Assembly: GCA_001780895.1 (NCBI GenBank)
Contig: MFJJ01000033.1
Span: forward strand, 1 to 44,038
DNA: 44,038 bases
Source of the DNA: Candidatus Gottesmanbacteria bacterium RIFCSPHIGHO2_01_FULL_46_14
Lineage (GTDB): Bacteria > Patescibacteriota > Microgenomatia > UBA10105 > UBA927
Direction of reading: 5' to 3'
Each line of letters opens with the position of its first letter. Position 1 is the stretch's first letter. The notes below the pieces were generated by a model. The model was not told the DNA's origin and did not search any database. It saw nothing but the letters and a program-made list of their open reading frames with translations. Both the position numbers and the translations under genes were made by a program. Shown one piece after another: positions 9,498 to 19,305 of the stretch.

Positions 9498-11050
9498 ATA
9501 AGTAATAAGAAGAGCAGTGTGCTGACACTTACTACGTTAGCAATCAAACGTACCGGCGTGTGACCAAAGGCAACGCGTACCGAATGTTGACCCGGGGGTA
9601 CTGAGAAGGTAATGAGACCGCGCCAATTAATATCCTGAAACTCTATAGGAACTTGCGTGCCATCGACGTATGCCCGCCAACCCGGAAAATACTGGGTATT
9701 ATCGACAATCGTGCTTTCCGTGGTTGATGAAACTTGAAACGTATGTTGTGTTGAACGCTTTTCAATATTCGTCACTATCGTATCTCCTGATGCAACTTGG
9801 ATTGGTGAGGGTGGGTAAGACTGGTGAGGACCAGCAGACCAAACCACGTCCGTTTCACCATAATACGTCGTATTTAAAGGATAGTTCCAGTAAAATCCTT
9901 CATCGCTGACGGTATCAAATCCAAGAGGCGGATTCCAAAAATAGAGCGTGGAGACAATAACCAACGCGAGAGTTCCACAATACATAAGAGGTTTTTGGAA
10001 TACGCGCATCCGCATAAGCAGTCCCGATGCGAGTGTCGTCATGATGACAAATATCGAGAGGAATCGCCAGGGGAATTGAAATTGGCGTAAGATCGGAAAA
10101 TATCTCCAGAGGAATGAAGAGATCGGTTGCATAAAAAATAAAGCAATGAGTGACCATAGAATTATGTAACGCCATAGGGTTTTGTCGCGGGCAAAAAAGA
10201 GAGCGATAACGTGGAAGATGCCAATTTGAACAGAAATGCCTTCTGTTAAAAAAGTTGGAGCGTTTGTAAAATTAGGGATAAAGAGTTGATAAAGTTGCGG
10301 AAAATGCATCTGAAATACGTCTTTCATAAATAAATCACCATAGGTGAATTTTCGCTCGACGATCGCCGGGAGCCAGTACGTCGCGGAAAGTGCAAGTGCC
10401 CCGGCGAGTGCTCCGGCTTGGTAAACCCGAACACGCCACGTCTTACTTGTCACAAATGCAAACGTAGCTGCGAGTGCAAAAAATAGGAGGCTCACCGAGT
10501 TATGGCTCAGGATAAGGAAAGCTCCAGCGACAGCAGTTATAAAAATATTTTTCCGAACTATGCCGTACAAGACAAATGGGAACGCCGCGTATGTGTACGC
10601 TTCACCAAAACTTCCCCGAACGTGCGTTTCCACGAGCCGAAACGGCGCAAACTGATAAAATACAGTGGCGAAAAATGCGATTCGGTCATTGCGCCAAAAC
10701 TCCCGCGAAAACATAAACATTCCAATTCCTGAAAAAACAAAGCTTAGAGCCAAAACAACTTTGAATGTATTGACGAGTCCTAAACCGAGAGAAATAAACG
10801 GCACAGAAACCAAATACGGCGTGTGGTAAATAAAGTTAAATAGCGGCATGCCATAACCATAATTGAGATCTGATGCCCACCTGGGGAGGATTTGACCACC
10901 GGTTATCGCTTTATAATAGGCAGCCATTCTGGCCAAATGTACGGGGCCATCGTGGGTATGAGGAATGTCATTTGTAGTGAAAAAAGGAATAAACGGGAGC
11001 AGTGAGATTGCAACAATGAGCAAATACTGATGTAATACTGATAATCTCAT
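9467..11050 (-). CDS. PTPS-related-domain multi-spanning membrane protein
   Basis: 'HTHDGPVHLARMAAYYKAITGGQILPRWASDLNYGYGMPLFNFIY' plus C-terminal 'YFPGWRAYVDGTQVPIEFQDINWRGLITFSVPPGQHSV'; paralogous to 20689-22206 and 27744-29189. Confidence 0.8.
   Translation of the reverse strand: MRLSVLHQYLLIVAISLLPFIPFFTTNDIPHTHDGPVHLARMAAYYKAITGGQILPRWASDLNYGYGMPLFNFIYHTPYLVSVPFISLGLGLVNTFKVVLALSFVFSGIGMFMFSREFWRNDRIAFFATVFYQFAPFRLVETHVRGSFGEAYTYAAFPFVLYGIVRKNIFITAVAGAFLILSHNSVSLLFFALAATFAFVTSKTWRVRVYQAGALAGALALSATYWLPAIVERKFTYGDLFMKDVFQMHFPQLYQLFIPNFTNAPTFLTEGISVQIGIFHVIALFFARDKTLWRYIILWSLIALFFMQPISSFLWRYFPILRQFQFPWRFLSIFVIMTTLASGLLMRMRVFQKPLMYCGTLALVIVSTLYFWNPPLGFDTVSDEGFYWNYPLNTTYYGETDVVWSAGPHQSYPPSPIQVASGDTIVTNIEKRSTQHTFQVSSTTESTIVDNTQYFPGWRAYVDGTQVPIEFQDINWRGLITFSVPPGQHSVRVAFGHTPVRLIANVVSVSTLLFLLLIWVKKKYFYH
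11040..11045 (+). promoter_or_regulatory. Candidate -10 box (GATAAT) for the gene at 11052
   Basis: 5/6 match to TATAAT, 6 nt before ATG 11052; inside the opposing CDS. Confidence 0.4.
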
Positions 11051-11051
11051 T

Positions 11052-12464
11052 ATGAGAATTATAGCAAAGATAGCACCATTTTTTATTGTACTGCTATCCT
11101 TGATTCTAAGACTCTATAACATAGAGCAGTTTGCGGAATTTTTGGGAGATCAGGGAAGGACCGGTATCATCGTCTATGAAGCCTGGCGCGACCGGACAAT
11201 TCCCCTTATCGGACCGACGGTGTTAACCGGTCAGCATTTGGGTCCGGCTTGGTATTACCTCATCGGCCCGTTTTATATCCTTTCGAGATTTAATCCTCTC
11301 GGACCGGCAGTTGGAATGGCACTTTATGGCGCTTTGGCTACACTTACACTCTACCTTCTCACAAAAAAATTGTATGGCCCTTTTATCGGATCACTCGTTG
11401 CACTTCTTTGGTCAGTATCGCCTTTAATAGTGCGACAGGATCAAACTATTTGGGAACCGAATCTCGTACCATTATTTGTTCTCGTGTTTCTTCTGGGTCT
11501 CAAAAATCGCAATTACCTTCTTCTTTGGGGAGCGTGTGGAGTACTTGTTCAACTCCATATACCCAATATTATTTTCATCCCGATTGCGATAGTCGTTTCG
11601 CGAAGATGGAAGCCTGCGTTTGCAGGCGTTCTGTTGTTTTTGCTCATTCAAGTGCCGTTTTTTGTGTATGAGACGCAACACGGATTTAGAGATATTGTCG
11701 GAGTTATGAATGTCATGAGTCAGCCGAGCGCGTTTTCAAAGACCCAGTTTCTTATGTCTTTTATTGACTACACATCTCGAGTGTTTTTTCGGGCAATACC
11801 TACGGGAAATCAAGTTGCCATGATCGTTATTCAGCTGATGTTGGGACTCCTCCTTCTGGTCAGCAAAAGTCGTTGGAATATTTTTTTATTGGCAATCTAT
11901 GTATTCGGAATTGCTGCAATGGCAAGATACCAGGGGCTCGTTCACGATCACTATCTTAATTTCCTACTGCCGTTTCCCTTTCTCTTTATTGCCAATGGGC
12001 TCCGCATCGTTCATAAATACTCGAAATTGGGAACAGTTCTTGTGGGGAGCATTCTTATTATCTGGCAAATAACAAAGCCCGGGTATTTTCCCCAACCCAG
12101 AGGCGATATTGATCGGGTTGGGGAGGGAGCAAGTGCCATTGTTCAAGATGCGCAGGGGTTTTCATATTCATTTACCGTGATCGGCTCGCCGTCATTTAAC
12201 GATCTTCACTACCGGTATTTTTTCTTACTCAACCATTCCGTTCCCGCTGACATTCGTACACATAATGTAGACAAACTTTATGTTATTTGTGAAATAGGGA
12301 ATATGTGCCCAAATCTCGACCAGCATGCAGTGATTAATGTGATGTGTTTTGATGCCCACTGTGAGGGCGAGTACCCAAAGCTCAACTTGTGGGAATGGAA
12401 TTATGAAAAAACTATTCCTGTTGGAAGTAGTTTTATCTTCGTCTTTGGTACAATAAAAGCATGA
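11052..12464 (+). CDS. GT-C-like membrane glycosyltransferase ('LIGP' subfamily)
   Basis: 'FLGDQGRTGIIVYEAWRDRTIPLIGPTVLTGQHLGPAWYYLIGPFYI'. Confidence 0.78.
   Translation: MRIIAKIAPFFIVLLSLILRLYNIEQFAEFLGDQGRTGIIVYEAWRDRTIPLIGPTVLTGQHLGPAWYYLIGPFYILSRFNPLGPAVGMALYGALATLTLYLLTKKLYGPFIGSLVALLWSVSPLIVRQDQTIWEPNLVPLFVLVFLLGLKNRNYLLLWGACGVLVQLHIPNIIFIPIAIVVSRRWKPAFAGVLLFLLIQVPFFVYETQHGFRDIVGVMNVMSQPSAFSKTQFLMSFIDYTSRVFFRAIPTGNQVAMIVIQLMLGLLLLVSKSRWNIFLLAIYVFGIAAMARYQGLVHDHYLNFLLPFPFLFIANGLRIVHKYSKLGTVLVGSILIIWQITKPGYFPQPRGDIDRVGEGASAIVQDAQGFSYSFTVIGSPSFNDLHYRYFFLLNHSVPADIRTHNVDKLYVICEIGNMCPNLDQHAVINVMCFDAHCEGEYPKLNLWEWNYEKTIPVGSSFIFVFGTIKA
11058..11066 (-). promoter_or_regulatory. Candidate extended -10 (TGCTATAAT) for the gene starting at 11050
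   Basis: Consensus TGnTATAAT, hexamer ends 7 nt before ATG 11050; inside the opposing CDS. Confidence 0.55.
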
Positions 12465-13678
12465 ACCTTGCCGCAATCAATGCCATTGTCCTGTTTGTCT
12501 TGGCTATTCCTATGGTCATGAAGTATCGCATCCTGCCGATTGAAGGAACACCATATTGGCTATTTGGTATCTTGTTTATCCTTCTTGTTGCTAATGTCGT
12601 TGTATCACTTTTTTCAAAAGAGAGGAGGCTTTCCTATATTTGTATATTTACGAGCATTGCAATTTCCCTTGGGGGTGTGCTTTGGACTTCTATGGTTGAT
12701 CGAAGCAGAACCGCACCTGCCTTGGGAGTTCACGACATTATTCTTCAGCAGGAGGCGGCGATGCGCTATGTAATTGAAGGAAAAAATCCGTATAAAGAAA
12801 CGTATTTCGGTACACCGGTTGAATCCTTTCATTATGCCGATAGTACGGGTAAATCGGCGATCAATCCGGCTCTTTACCATTTTGTGATGCCGCCGTGGTA
12901 TCTCATACTCCCTTTCCTCTTTTATTTTCCGGCAACTTCAATCCTCGGGTTTTTTGACGGACGGATGGTGTTGGGTGCCGGCATGATCGTGACGGTAATT
13001 CTCCTCTGGCGATGGTTTCGCGATAAAGAATTGGGAATTCTCACGATCCTTATTACCGCGTTGTCTCCGGCAACCGTTGATTATTTCATCGAGGGAAGAA
13101 GTGATGGATTTGTGCTCCCGTGGCTTGTCGGTGCATTGTTTGCACTTGACCGTAGAAAGTGGTTCGTGAGCGCGGTTCTTATGGGGTTTTCCCTTATGAG
13201 TAAACAAACGACGTGGATCCTCTTGCCCTATTTTGTTGGTTTTCTGTGGATGAAGCGAAAACGTATGCCGTTACTCGTTACAGCGAGCGTCGTTGCCTTA
13301 CTCTCTCTCCCGTTTTTTTTATGGGACGCAGGCGCATTTATCGAAAGCACGATCTTGTATCTAAGTGGCAACAGTGCTACCAGCTATCCAGTTTCAGGAT
13401 ACGGATTGGGAATGGTGTTATATGAACTGGGTTTCATAAAAGATCTCCACGCCTACTATCCATTTCTATTCTGGCAGATGCTCGTAACGATTCCAGCCTT
13501 AGTTTTGGGATTTCGATGGCTTAAAAAAACGATGAAAATATCCTCTCTCATTCTCGTGTATGCATTGACACTATTTCTCTTCTGGTACACGAGCCGGTAT
13601 TTTAATAATAGTCATGCAGGTTTTTTGTCTTGGATTTTTGTTCTTGGAACAATGAGGTATATCGATGAAAAATCTTAA
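12461..13678 (+). CDS. GT87-like (DUF2029-type) membrane mannosyltransferase
   Basis: Multi-TM; 'HDIILQQEAAMRYVIEGKNPYKETYFGTPVE...ALSPATVDYFIEGRSDGFVLPWLVGALFALDRRKWFVSAVLMGFSLMSKQTTWILLPYF'. Confidence 0.65.
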   Translation: MNLAAINAIVLFVLAIPMVMKYRILPIEGTPYWLFGILFILLVANVVVSLFSKERRLSYICIFTSIAISLGGVLWTSMVDRSRTAPALGVHDIILQQEAAMRYVIEGKNPYKETYFGTPVESFHYADSTGKSAINPALYHFVMPPWYLILPFLFYFPATSILGFFDGRMVLGAGMIVTVILLWRWFRDKELGILTILITALSPATVDYFIEGRSDGFVLPWLVGALFALDRRKWFVSAVLMGFSLMSKQTTWILLPYFVGFLWMKRKRMPLLVTASVVALLSLPFFLWDAGAFIESTILYLSGNSATSYPVSGYGLGMVLYELGFIKDLHAYYPFLFWQMLVTIPALVLGFRWLKKTMKISSLILVYALTLFLFWYTSRYFNNSHAGFLSWIFVLGTMRYIDEKS

Positions 13679-15230
13679 ATACGTTGCCCTTTTAGGAATT
13701 GTCCTGTTCGGATTCGTTTTACGAATCTATAAGGTTTCATCCATACCACCTTCCTTGACGTGGGACGAGGTGTCTATCGGATACAATGCCTATTCGATCC
13801 TCAAAACCGGACACGACGAGCACGGAAGGTATTTCCCTTTTGACACATTCGCGGCCTACGGTGACTACAAACCGCCAATTCCCATTTATCTCACTGTCCC
13901 GTTTGTTGCAGTATTTGGGCTCAATGAACTGGCGGTTCGATTGCCTTCGGTGCTGGCCGGGACGTTCACTATTTTATTCGTGTATTTTTTTGTCAAAGAA
14001 CTCTTTGGTAACGAGGAGGTATCAATGCTCACGTCGCTGCTTCTAACGATTTCTCCTTGGCACATTCAACTCTCACGGGCGGGGTTTGAAGCAAATATCG
14101 CGTTATTTTTTGTGGTTTTGGGTTCGTATCTCATTCTCAAGAAGAAGTTTTTAATCTGTTGGACTGGGTACGTCGCGGCGATTTATACGTTTAATAGCGC
14201 CAGATACGTCGTGCCGTTTTTGTCTATTATTTTCTTCGTCTACGTAAGAAAAGATCTTCTTGCCTATAAAGGAAAAATAGCCAAGGGTTTATTGATTGCA
14301 TTCATTTTAATTCTTCCCATAGTGCCGCACTTACTGTCGAAGGAGGCGAGGATTCGGTTTTCAGAAGTAAATATTTTTTCTGATCCAGGGCTAGTGCTAA
14401 CGGCAAATGACCGTATGGCCCTTGATGGTGGTCTATGGGCGAATATTTTTCATAATCGTCGGATAGGATATATGCGTTCCTATCTTTTGCATTTTTTTGA
14501 TAACCTCGAACCACGCTTTTTATTCACCCGGGGTGACGGCAATCCTAAATTCTCTCTCCAGGATGTTGGCGAGTTTTATCTCGTTGAGGTACCATTTTTT
14601 ATTTTGGGCTTTATTTGGTTATTTCGTAACCAGCGTCGTATCGTCTGGGTGCTTGTGGGATGGATCATTGCATCAATTATTCCGGCAGCCACAGCACGCG
14701 AAACACCGCACGCACTGCGCATTGAAAACACCTTACCTGCGTTTCTTATCGTCATCTCCTACGCAATTTCACAAATGACACGCAAGCGAATTTTTACCAT
14801 CGGTATTGTCGTCCTGTATGCAGCCAATTTTTCCTTTTTTTGGCACAACTACATGAATCACTACGCAACAGAATTTTCCGGCGAATGGCAGTATGGGTAT
14901 AAACAAGCACTTGTTGCGATTAGGCCCTACCGTGATCAATATAAACAAATAGTAATAACAGAAAGCATTGGAAGGCCGTATATGTATGTCTTGTTTTATG
15001 AAAAAATCGACCCTTCGACGATAAAAGATTTACTGTCATCGTATTTTGACGCAGATGGGTTTTATCATGTTACCCGCGTAGGCAAATATGCGTTTGTCAA
15101 AGAAGTGATCGGTTTTGAAAAAGATACACTGTATGTCTTGACGCCTCGTGAGGTCCACCCGAAGGCACAAATTCTCGGTGAAATTCAGCTTCTCAATGGT
15201 ACAAAATATCTCAGTATTTTTGATATATGA
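13665..15230 (+). CDS. PMT/GT39-type GT-C glycosyltransferase
   Basis: 'LRIYKVSSIPPSLTWDEVSIGYNAYSILKTGHDEHGRYFPFDTFAAYGDYKPPIPIYLTVPFVAVFGLNELAVRLPS'. Confidence 0.87.
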   Translation: MKNLKYVALLGIVLFGFVLRIYKVSSIPPSLTWDEVSIGYNAYSILKTGHDEHGRYFPFDTFAAYGDYKPPIPIYLTVPFVAVFGLNELAVRLPSVLAGTFTILFVYFFVKELFGNEEVSMLTSLLLTISPWHIQLSRAGFEANIALFFVVLGSYLILKKKFLICWTGYVAAIYTFNSARYVVPFLSIIFFVYVRKDLLAYKGKIAKGLLIAFILILPIVPHLLSKEARIRFSEVNIFSDPGLVLTANDRMALDGGLWANIFHNRRIGYMRSYLLHFFDNLEPRFLFTRGDGNPKFSLQDVGEFYLVEVPFFILGFIWLFRNQRRIVWVLVGWIIASIIPAATARETPHALRIENTLPAFLIVISYAISQMTRKRIFTIGIVVLYAANFSFFWHNYMNHYATEFSGEWQYGYKQALVAIRPYRDQYKQIVITESIGRPYMYVLFYEKIDPSTIKDLLSSYFDADGFYHVTRVGKYAFVKEVIGFEKDTLYVLTPREVHPKAQILGEIQLLNGTKYLSIFDI

Positions 15231-16801
15231 AAAAATATTTGTTTTTTGGAATTATTATGATTGCAGCCGCTTTGCGGCTTTGGCAGATTGGACAAGTGCC
15301 CGCAAGTCCGGACTGGGATGAAGCAGCGTTAGGCTACAATGCCTATTCCGTTCTTAAGACCGGTCGGGATGAGTATGGGACGTGGTTTCCCATGGTGCTT
15401 CGCTCCTTCGACGATTATAAACCGCCTTTATATATGTATTTGACTATTCCATCTGTTGCAATTTTTGGTCTCGAAACGTGGGCAGTGAGATTACCATCGG
15501 CGATAGCAGGGGTTTTGGCAGTGGTTGGTACGTATTGTTTGGTACTGGAGCTTTTTAAATCCCGGCGATTGGCTCTAATCGCCTCATTTCTGTTAGCGAT
15601 TTCTCCGTGGCATATCCAGTTTTCCCGGATTGCGTTTGAGGCAAACATTGGCGTGACCATTAATATCTGGGCCGTTTATTTGTTTCTCAAGGGTCTGCAA
15701 AAAGAAAAACTACTAATGATTTCAGCCTTTTTATTTGGTTTAGGTTTTTACGCGTATCATAGCGAACGTATATTTCTTCCGCTTCTCGTGGTGATATTAT
15801 CCTTGATATTTCGACAAGAGCTTGCCAAAAGGCGCCGAGAGGTATTGGTTGCGGCAATCATTGGGTTTATTACGATTGCTCCGATACTCTTTACATTTTT
15901 GGATCCGGCGACACTCTCGCGTCTTCGAGGAACGAGTTCATTTGCCGATCAAACACCACTTCTTTCTCGAAGCGTTGCAAAGCTCGAACAGGATCAAAGA
16001 ACCGGAAATCCGTGGGGAGTGATTTTTGATAATCGCCGTCTCGTATGGATGAGTACTGTAGTGGAAGGATATCTATCTCATTTTTCTCTCAAATGGATAT
16101 TTTTAACGGGTGATAATCCAAGGCATCACGCGCCAGATACCGGCCTCCTGTATCTTGTCGAGCTTCCGTTTGTTTTGTGGGGTTTGTATCATCTTGTTAT
16201 TGACTGGAAAGAAAAATCGTCTCGACTTATTCTCTTTTGGTTTTTAGCAGCTCCGATTGCAGCAGCCCCAACGACAGGGCTTCCCCATGCCATTCGGACT
16301 CTGGTATTTCTGCCGACGTTTCAGATCATGACGGCTATCGGAATCAAAAAACTTCCTTCTCGTTTTTTTCCGTTTTTCGTTTTGGTGTTTGTCCTCAATG
16401 TTATCTTCTATCTTCATATGTACTTTGGACATATGAATCGTGAATACTCACAGTTCTGGCAATACGGATATAAACAGGCGGTAGATTATGTTAAAGCCAA
16501 CAATAGAAAATATAAAAAAATTGTCGTCTCGATCCAGCTTGAGCAACCATACATATTTTTCCTCTATTATCTTGCATACGACCCCGCCAAATACTTGGCT
16601 CAAGGTGGTACAAAGTCAGGAGGATTTGAAGAAGTGCGAAACAAATTTGATATTTTTGAATTCCGTCCGATCGACTGGGACCGCGAAAAGCGAAACCGTG
16701 ATGAGCTTTACATCGGGACTCCAAAAGAAATCCGCGGGTCTGTTTTGCAGTCGATTCTGTATCTGGATGGAAGTGAAGCGATCCGTATTGCCCAGCAGTA
16801 A
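15227..16801 (+). CDS. PMT/GT39-type GT-C glycosyltransferase
   Basis: 'LRLWQIGQVPASPDWDEAALGYNAYSVLKTGRDEYGTWFPMVLRSFDDYKPPLYMYLTIPSVAIFGLETWAVRLPS'. Confidence 0.87.
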   Translation: MKKYLFFGIIMIAAALRLWQIGQVPASPDWDEAALGYNAYSVLKTGRDEYGTWFPMVLRSFDDYKPPLYMYLTIPSVAIFGLETWAVRLPSAIAGVLAVVGTYCLVLELFKSRRLALIASFLLAISPWHIQFSRIAFEANIGVTINIWAVYLFLKGLQKEKLLMISAFLFGLGFYAYHSERIFLPLLVVILSLIFRQELAKRRREVLVAAIIGFITIAPILFTFLDPATLSRLRGTSSFADQTPLLSRSVAKLEQDQRTGNPWGVIFDNRRLVWMSTVVEGYLSHFSLKWIFLTGDNPRHHAPDTGLLYLVELPFVLWGLYHLVIDWKEKSSRLILFWFLAAPIAAAPTTGLPHAIRTLVFLPTFQIMTAIGIKKLPSRFFPFFVLVFVLNVIFYLHMYFGHMNREYSQFWQYGYKQAVDYVKANNRKYKKIVVSIQLEQPYIFFLYYLAYDPAKYLAQGGTKSGGFEEVRNKFDIFEFRPIDWDREKRNRDELYIGTPKEIRGSVLQSILYLDGSEAIRIAQQ

Positions 16802-16804
16802 TAT

Positions 16805-17824
16805 ATGAAGATACTTATCACCGGAGGACAGGGATTTTTAGGTAGCTACCTCGTCGATTATCTAGCCAATAAAGGTCAGGAAGTGATTGTTTTCGACAAG
16901 CTCGCCCACGACGTTTCTGGGGATATTACGTCTCGAAAAGATGTACGCACAGTGTTTGAGAAATACGGCCCGTTTGATACTGTGTATCATTTGGCCTCTG
17001 CGATGCCTGACAAAGTGGTTAGTAACGACGTGACATGGAAAACAAATGTACATGGAACAATCAATGTGGTCTCTGAGGCTGTCAAAAACAAAGCGAAGTC
17101 ATTTGTGTTTACCTCAAGCAATGTGACATACGGTATTCCCAAAGAGCTTCCCGTAACAGAAGAAACACAACTCCATCCACTTGAGGTGTACGGGAAAAGC
17201 AAGGCACAAGCCGAAGCGGAGCTTGCAAAATTTGCGGGTCAGATCAATATTCAAATCTTTCGTTGTCCGGTCATCACCGGCGTCGGCAGATTGGGTCTGC
17301 AGGCAATTCTTTTTGAGTTTATTTCTGAGAACAGAAACGTCTACACACTGGGAGACGGATCAAATAAATATCAGTTTGTTGACGCGCAGGACGTGTGCCA
17401 GGCATTAGAAAAGGCGAGTCACATGCTTGGATTTGACATCTATACTATCGGGGGCGACGGTGTTATGACAATCAAGGAGGTTTACAAAAAGCTTATAGAA
17501 GCAGCGGGGAGCCGGTCAAAGGTAATACCTCTTCCCGCATTTTTGACACTTGGTGTTCTGGCGTTCCTCGACAGGTTTAATATTTCGCCCCTTGGTGTAT
17601 ATCAGTATTCAATGCTGGGTAGATCCCTTTATATGGATACGACAAAAATTAAGAAAAAGCTTAAATGGAAACCCAAAAAAACCAATGCACAGTCTTTTAT
17701 AGAAAATTATGAGTGGTATGTAAAACATAAAGGAACATTTACAGAAGTAGGATCCGGAAAAGCATCAAATAACAAAAGTCTTCCTAAGATGAAAATTTTT
17801 AAATTGTTAAAATTTCTCTCGTGA
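16805..17824 (+). CDS. NAD-dependent epimerase/dehydratase (SDR family, nucleotide-sugar type)
   Basis: N-terminal Rossmann 'MKILITGGQGFLGSYLVDYL', 'YHLAS', 'SSNVTYG', catalytic 'YGKSK'. Confidence 0.88.
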   Translation: MKILITGGQGFLGSYLVDYLANKGQEVIVFDKLAHDVSGDITSRKDVRTVFEKYGPFDTVYHLASAMPDKVVSNDVTWKTNVHGTINVVSEAVKNKAKSFVFTSSNVTYGIPKELPVTEETQLHPLEVYGKSKAQAEAELAKFAGQINIQIFRCPVITGVGRLGLQAILFEFISENRNVYTLGDGSNKYQFVDAQDVCQALEKASHMLGFDIYTIGGDGVMTIKEVYKKLIEAAGSRSKVIPLPAFLTLGVLAFLDRFNISPLGVYQYSMLGRSLYMDTTKIKKKLKWKPKKTNAQSFIENYEWYVKHKGTFTEVGSGKASNNKSLPKMKIFKLLKFLS

Positions 17825-19305
17825 ATAGATATCTTATTGCAATTCTCATTCTGGCTGCTTTTTTGCGTCTTTGGAAGTTAGGAAGCGTTCCGCCGAGTGC
17901 AAGCATGGACGAAGCTTCTGTTGGATGGAACGCATACTCTGTATTAAAAACCGGCGTTGATGAGTACGGAGAATTTCCGCTCATATCGCAGCGTGGGTAC
18001 GACGATTGGAGAAGATCAACATATCTGTTCCTTACGATCCCGTTTATAGCTTTTTTTGATTTACAGGTAATTTCAATACGTCTTCCGGCGGTAATTCTTT
18101 CTTTGTTTACTATTTGGGCAACGTACCATATTGTGTTGCGTTTGTTTTCAAAAGATAGAATTGCAATACTTTCCGCACTACTCCTTGCCATAAGTCCATG
18201 GCATATCTACATTTCCCGCCTTGGGCACGAGTCCAATGCGTATTTGTCATTTTTTGTTTTCGGGGTCCTGTTTTTTCTGGAAAGTCGATGGTTCGTGGCC
18301 ATCGTATTTTTTACTCTATCGATGATGAGTTACTATGCAGGGCAAGTATTGGTGCCGCTCTTTGGCTTAGGGCTTCTTATAATTTATCGCGATTCATTTA
18401 AGAAGTTTGTCGTTCCGATTATGGTATCTGTTCCATTTCTCGTTCCAATTTTTTGGACTATTTTTTCGCCAAGTGCAATGGTGCGTTTCCAAGGAACGAG
18501 TGCCTTTGATTTTACACAGAAGAAGATAACCAATGGAAAAATACTTATGAATAATTATCTGTCTCATTTTAGGCCTACATGGCTGTTTACGAATTCCGGA
18601 AGTGAGTCATTTAAAGTGCCGAATCTGGGACTTCTTTATGTGTGGGAACTGCCATTTATTGTCATCGGAATTATTTCATTGCTGCGTCGTCGTGATGTGG
18701 ATCACCGTGCAAAAAAACTAATATTTCTTTGGTTTTTTCTTGCTCCGCTACCGGCGTCGATTGCGACACAGGCGCCTCATGCAATGCGTTCATATGCATC
18801 TGTAGTTCCCTGGCAAATAATAACCGCCCTTGGACTTTATTGGACCGTATCAAATCTTAAAATTCCTTCGTTTATTATTGCGTTGACATTGCTCCTGGTC
18901 AGTTTGCGTTTGTTTTATCCGAATTATTTTATTGTTTTTCCAAGAGAACAGTCTGATTCATTTCATTTCGCACTATCCAAAGCACTTCCGAATATTTTTT
19001 CTAGAGAACAAGGGGTTAATAAAATCGTTTTTTCCAATAAAGACAATTTGTATCAATCATATATGTTGTATTTATACTATCGTCATTTTGATCCGTTCAC
19101 GTATCAGCGAATGGGCGGGACAAAATCAGGTGGGTTTGCCGAAACGCATGCAATCGGCAAATATGAATTTCGTCCGATTAATTGGAGCAATGAAGAACCG
19201 GGATTGTATGTTGGCAATGTATCCGAGTTTCCCGACGGGGTAACTGGTATCGGAATGACAAATAAAACAGGAAAAGAAGTGATTAAAATAGTAGAACGGA
19301 AATAA
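17821..19305 (+). CDS. PMT/GT39-type GT-C glycosyltransferase
   Basis: GTG start; 'LRLWKLGSVPPSASMDEASVGWNAYSVLKTGVDEYGEFPLISQRGYDDWRRSTYLFLTIPFIAFF'. Confidence 0.85.
   Translation: MNRYLIAILILAAFLRLWKLGSVPPSASMDEASVGWNAYSVLKTGVDEYGEFPLISQRGYDDWRRSTYLFLTIPFIAFFDLQVISIRLPAVILSLFTIWATYHIVLRLFSKDRIAILSALLLAISPWHIYISRLGHESNAYLSFFVFGVLFFLESRWFVAIVFFTLSMMSYYAGQVLVPLFGLGLLIIYRDSFKKFVVPIMVSVPFLVPIFWTIFSPSAMVRFQGTSAFDFTQKKITNGKILMNNYLSHFRPTWLFTNSGSESFKVPNLGLLYVWELPFIVIGIISLLRRRDVDHRAKKLIFLWFFLAPLPASIATQAPHAMRSYASVVPWQIITALGLYWTVSNLKIPSFIIALTLLLVSLRLFYPNYFIVFPREQSDSFHFALSKALPNIFSREQGVNKIVFSNKDNLYQSYMLYLYYRHFDPFTYQRMGGTKSGGFAETHAIGKYEFRPINWSNEEPGLYVGNVSEFPDGVTGIGMTNKTGKEVIKIVERK

Noticed and set aside
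13313-13320. T8 tract in 12461-13678, and similar T/A8-9 tracts at ~4735 and ~37443, plus C7/G7 at ~43070 and ~39060, as phase-variation switches
   Set aside because: They encode Phe/Lys/Pro expected at TM or loop positions, all reading frames are intact, and tract length is modest; no evidence of slippage from one sequence.
15265-15279. AGCCGC-TTT-GCGGCT hairpin just after the start of 15227-16801
   Set aside because: Short stem coding for 'AALRL', the conserved start of the first TM/loop; probably chance.
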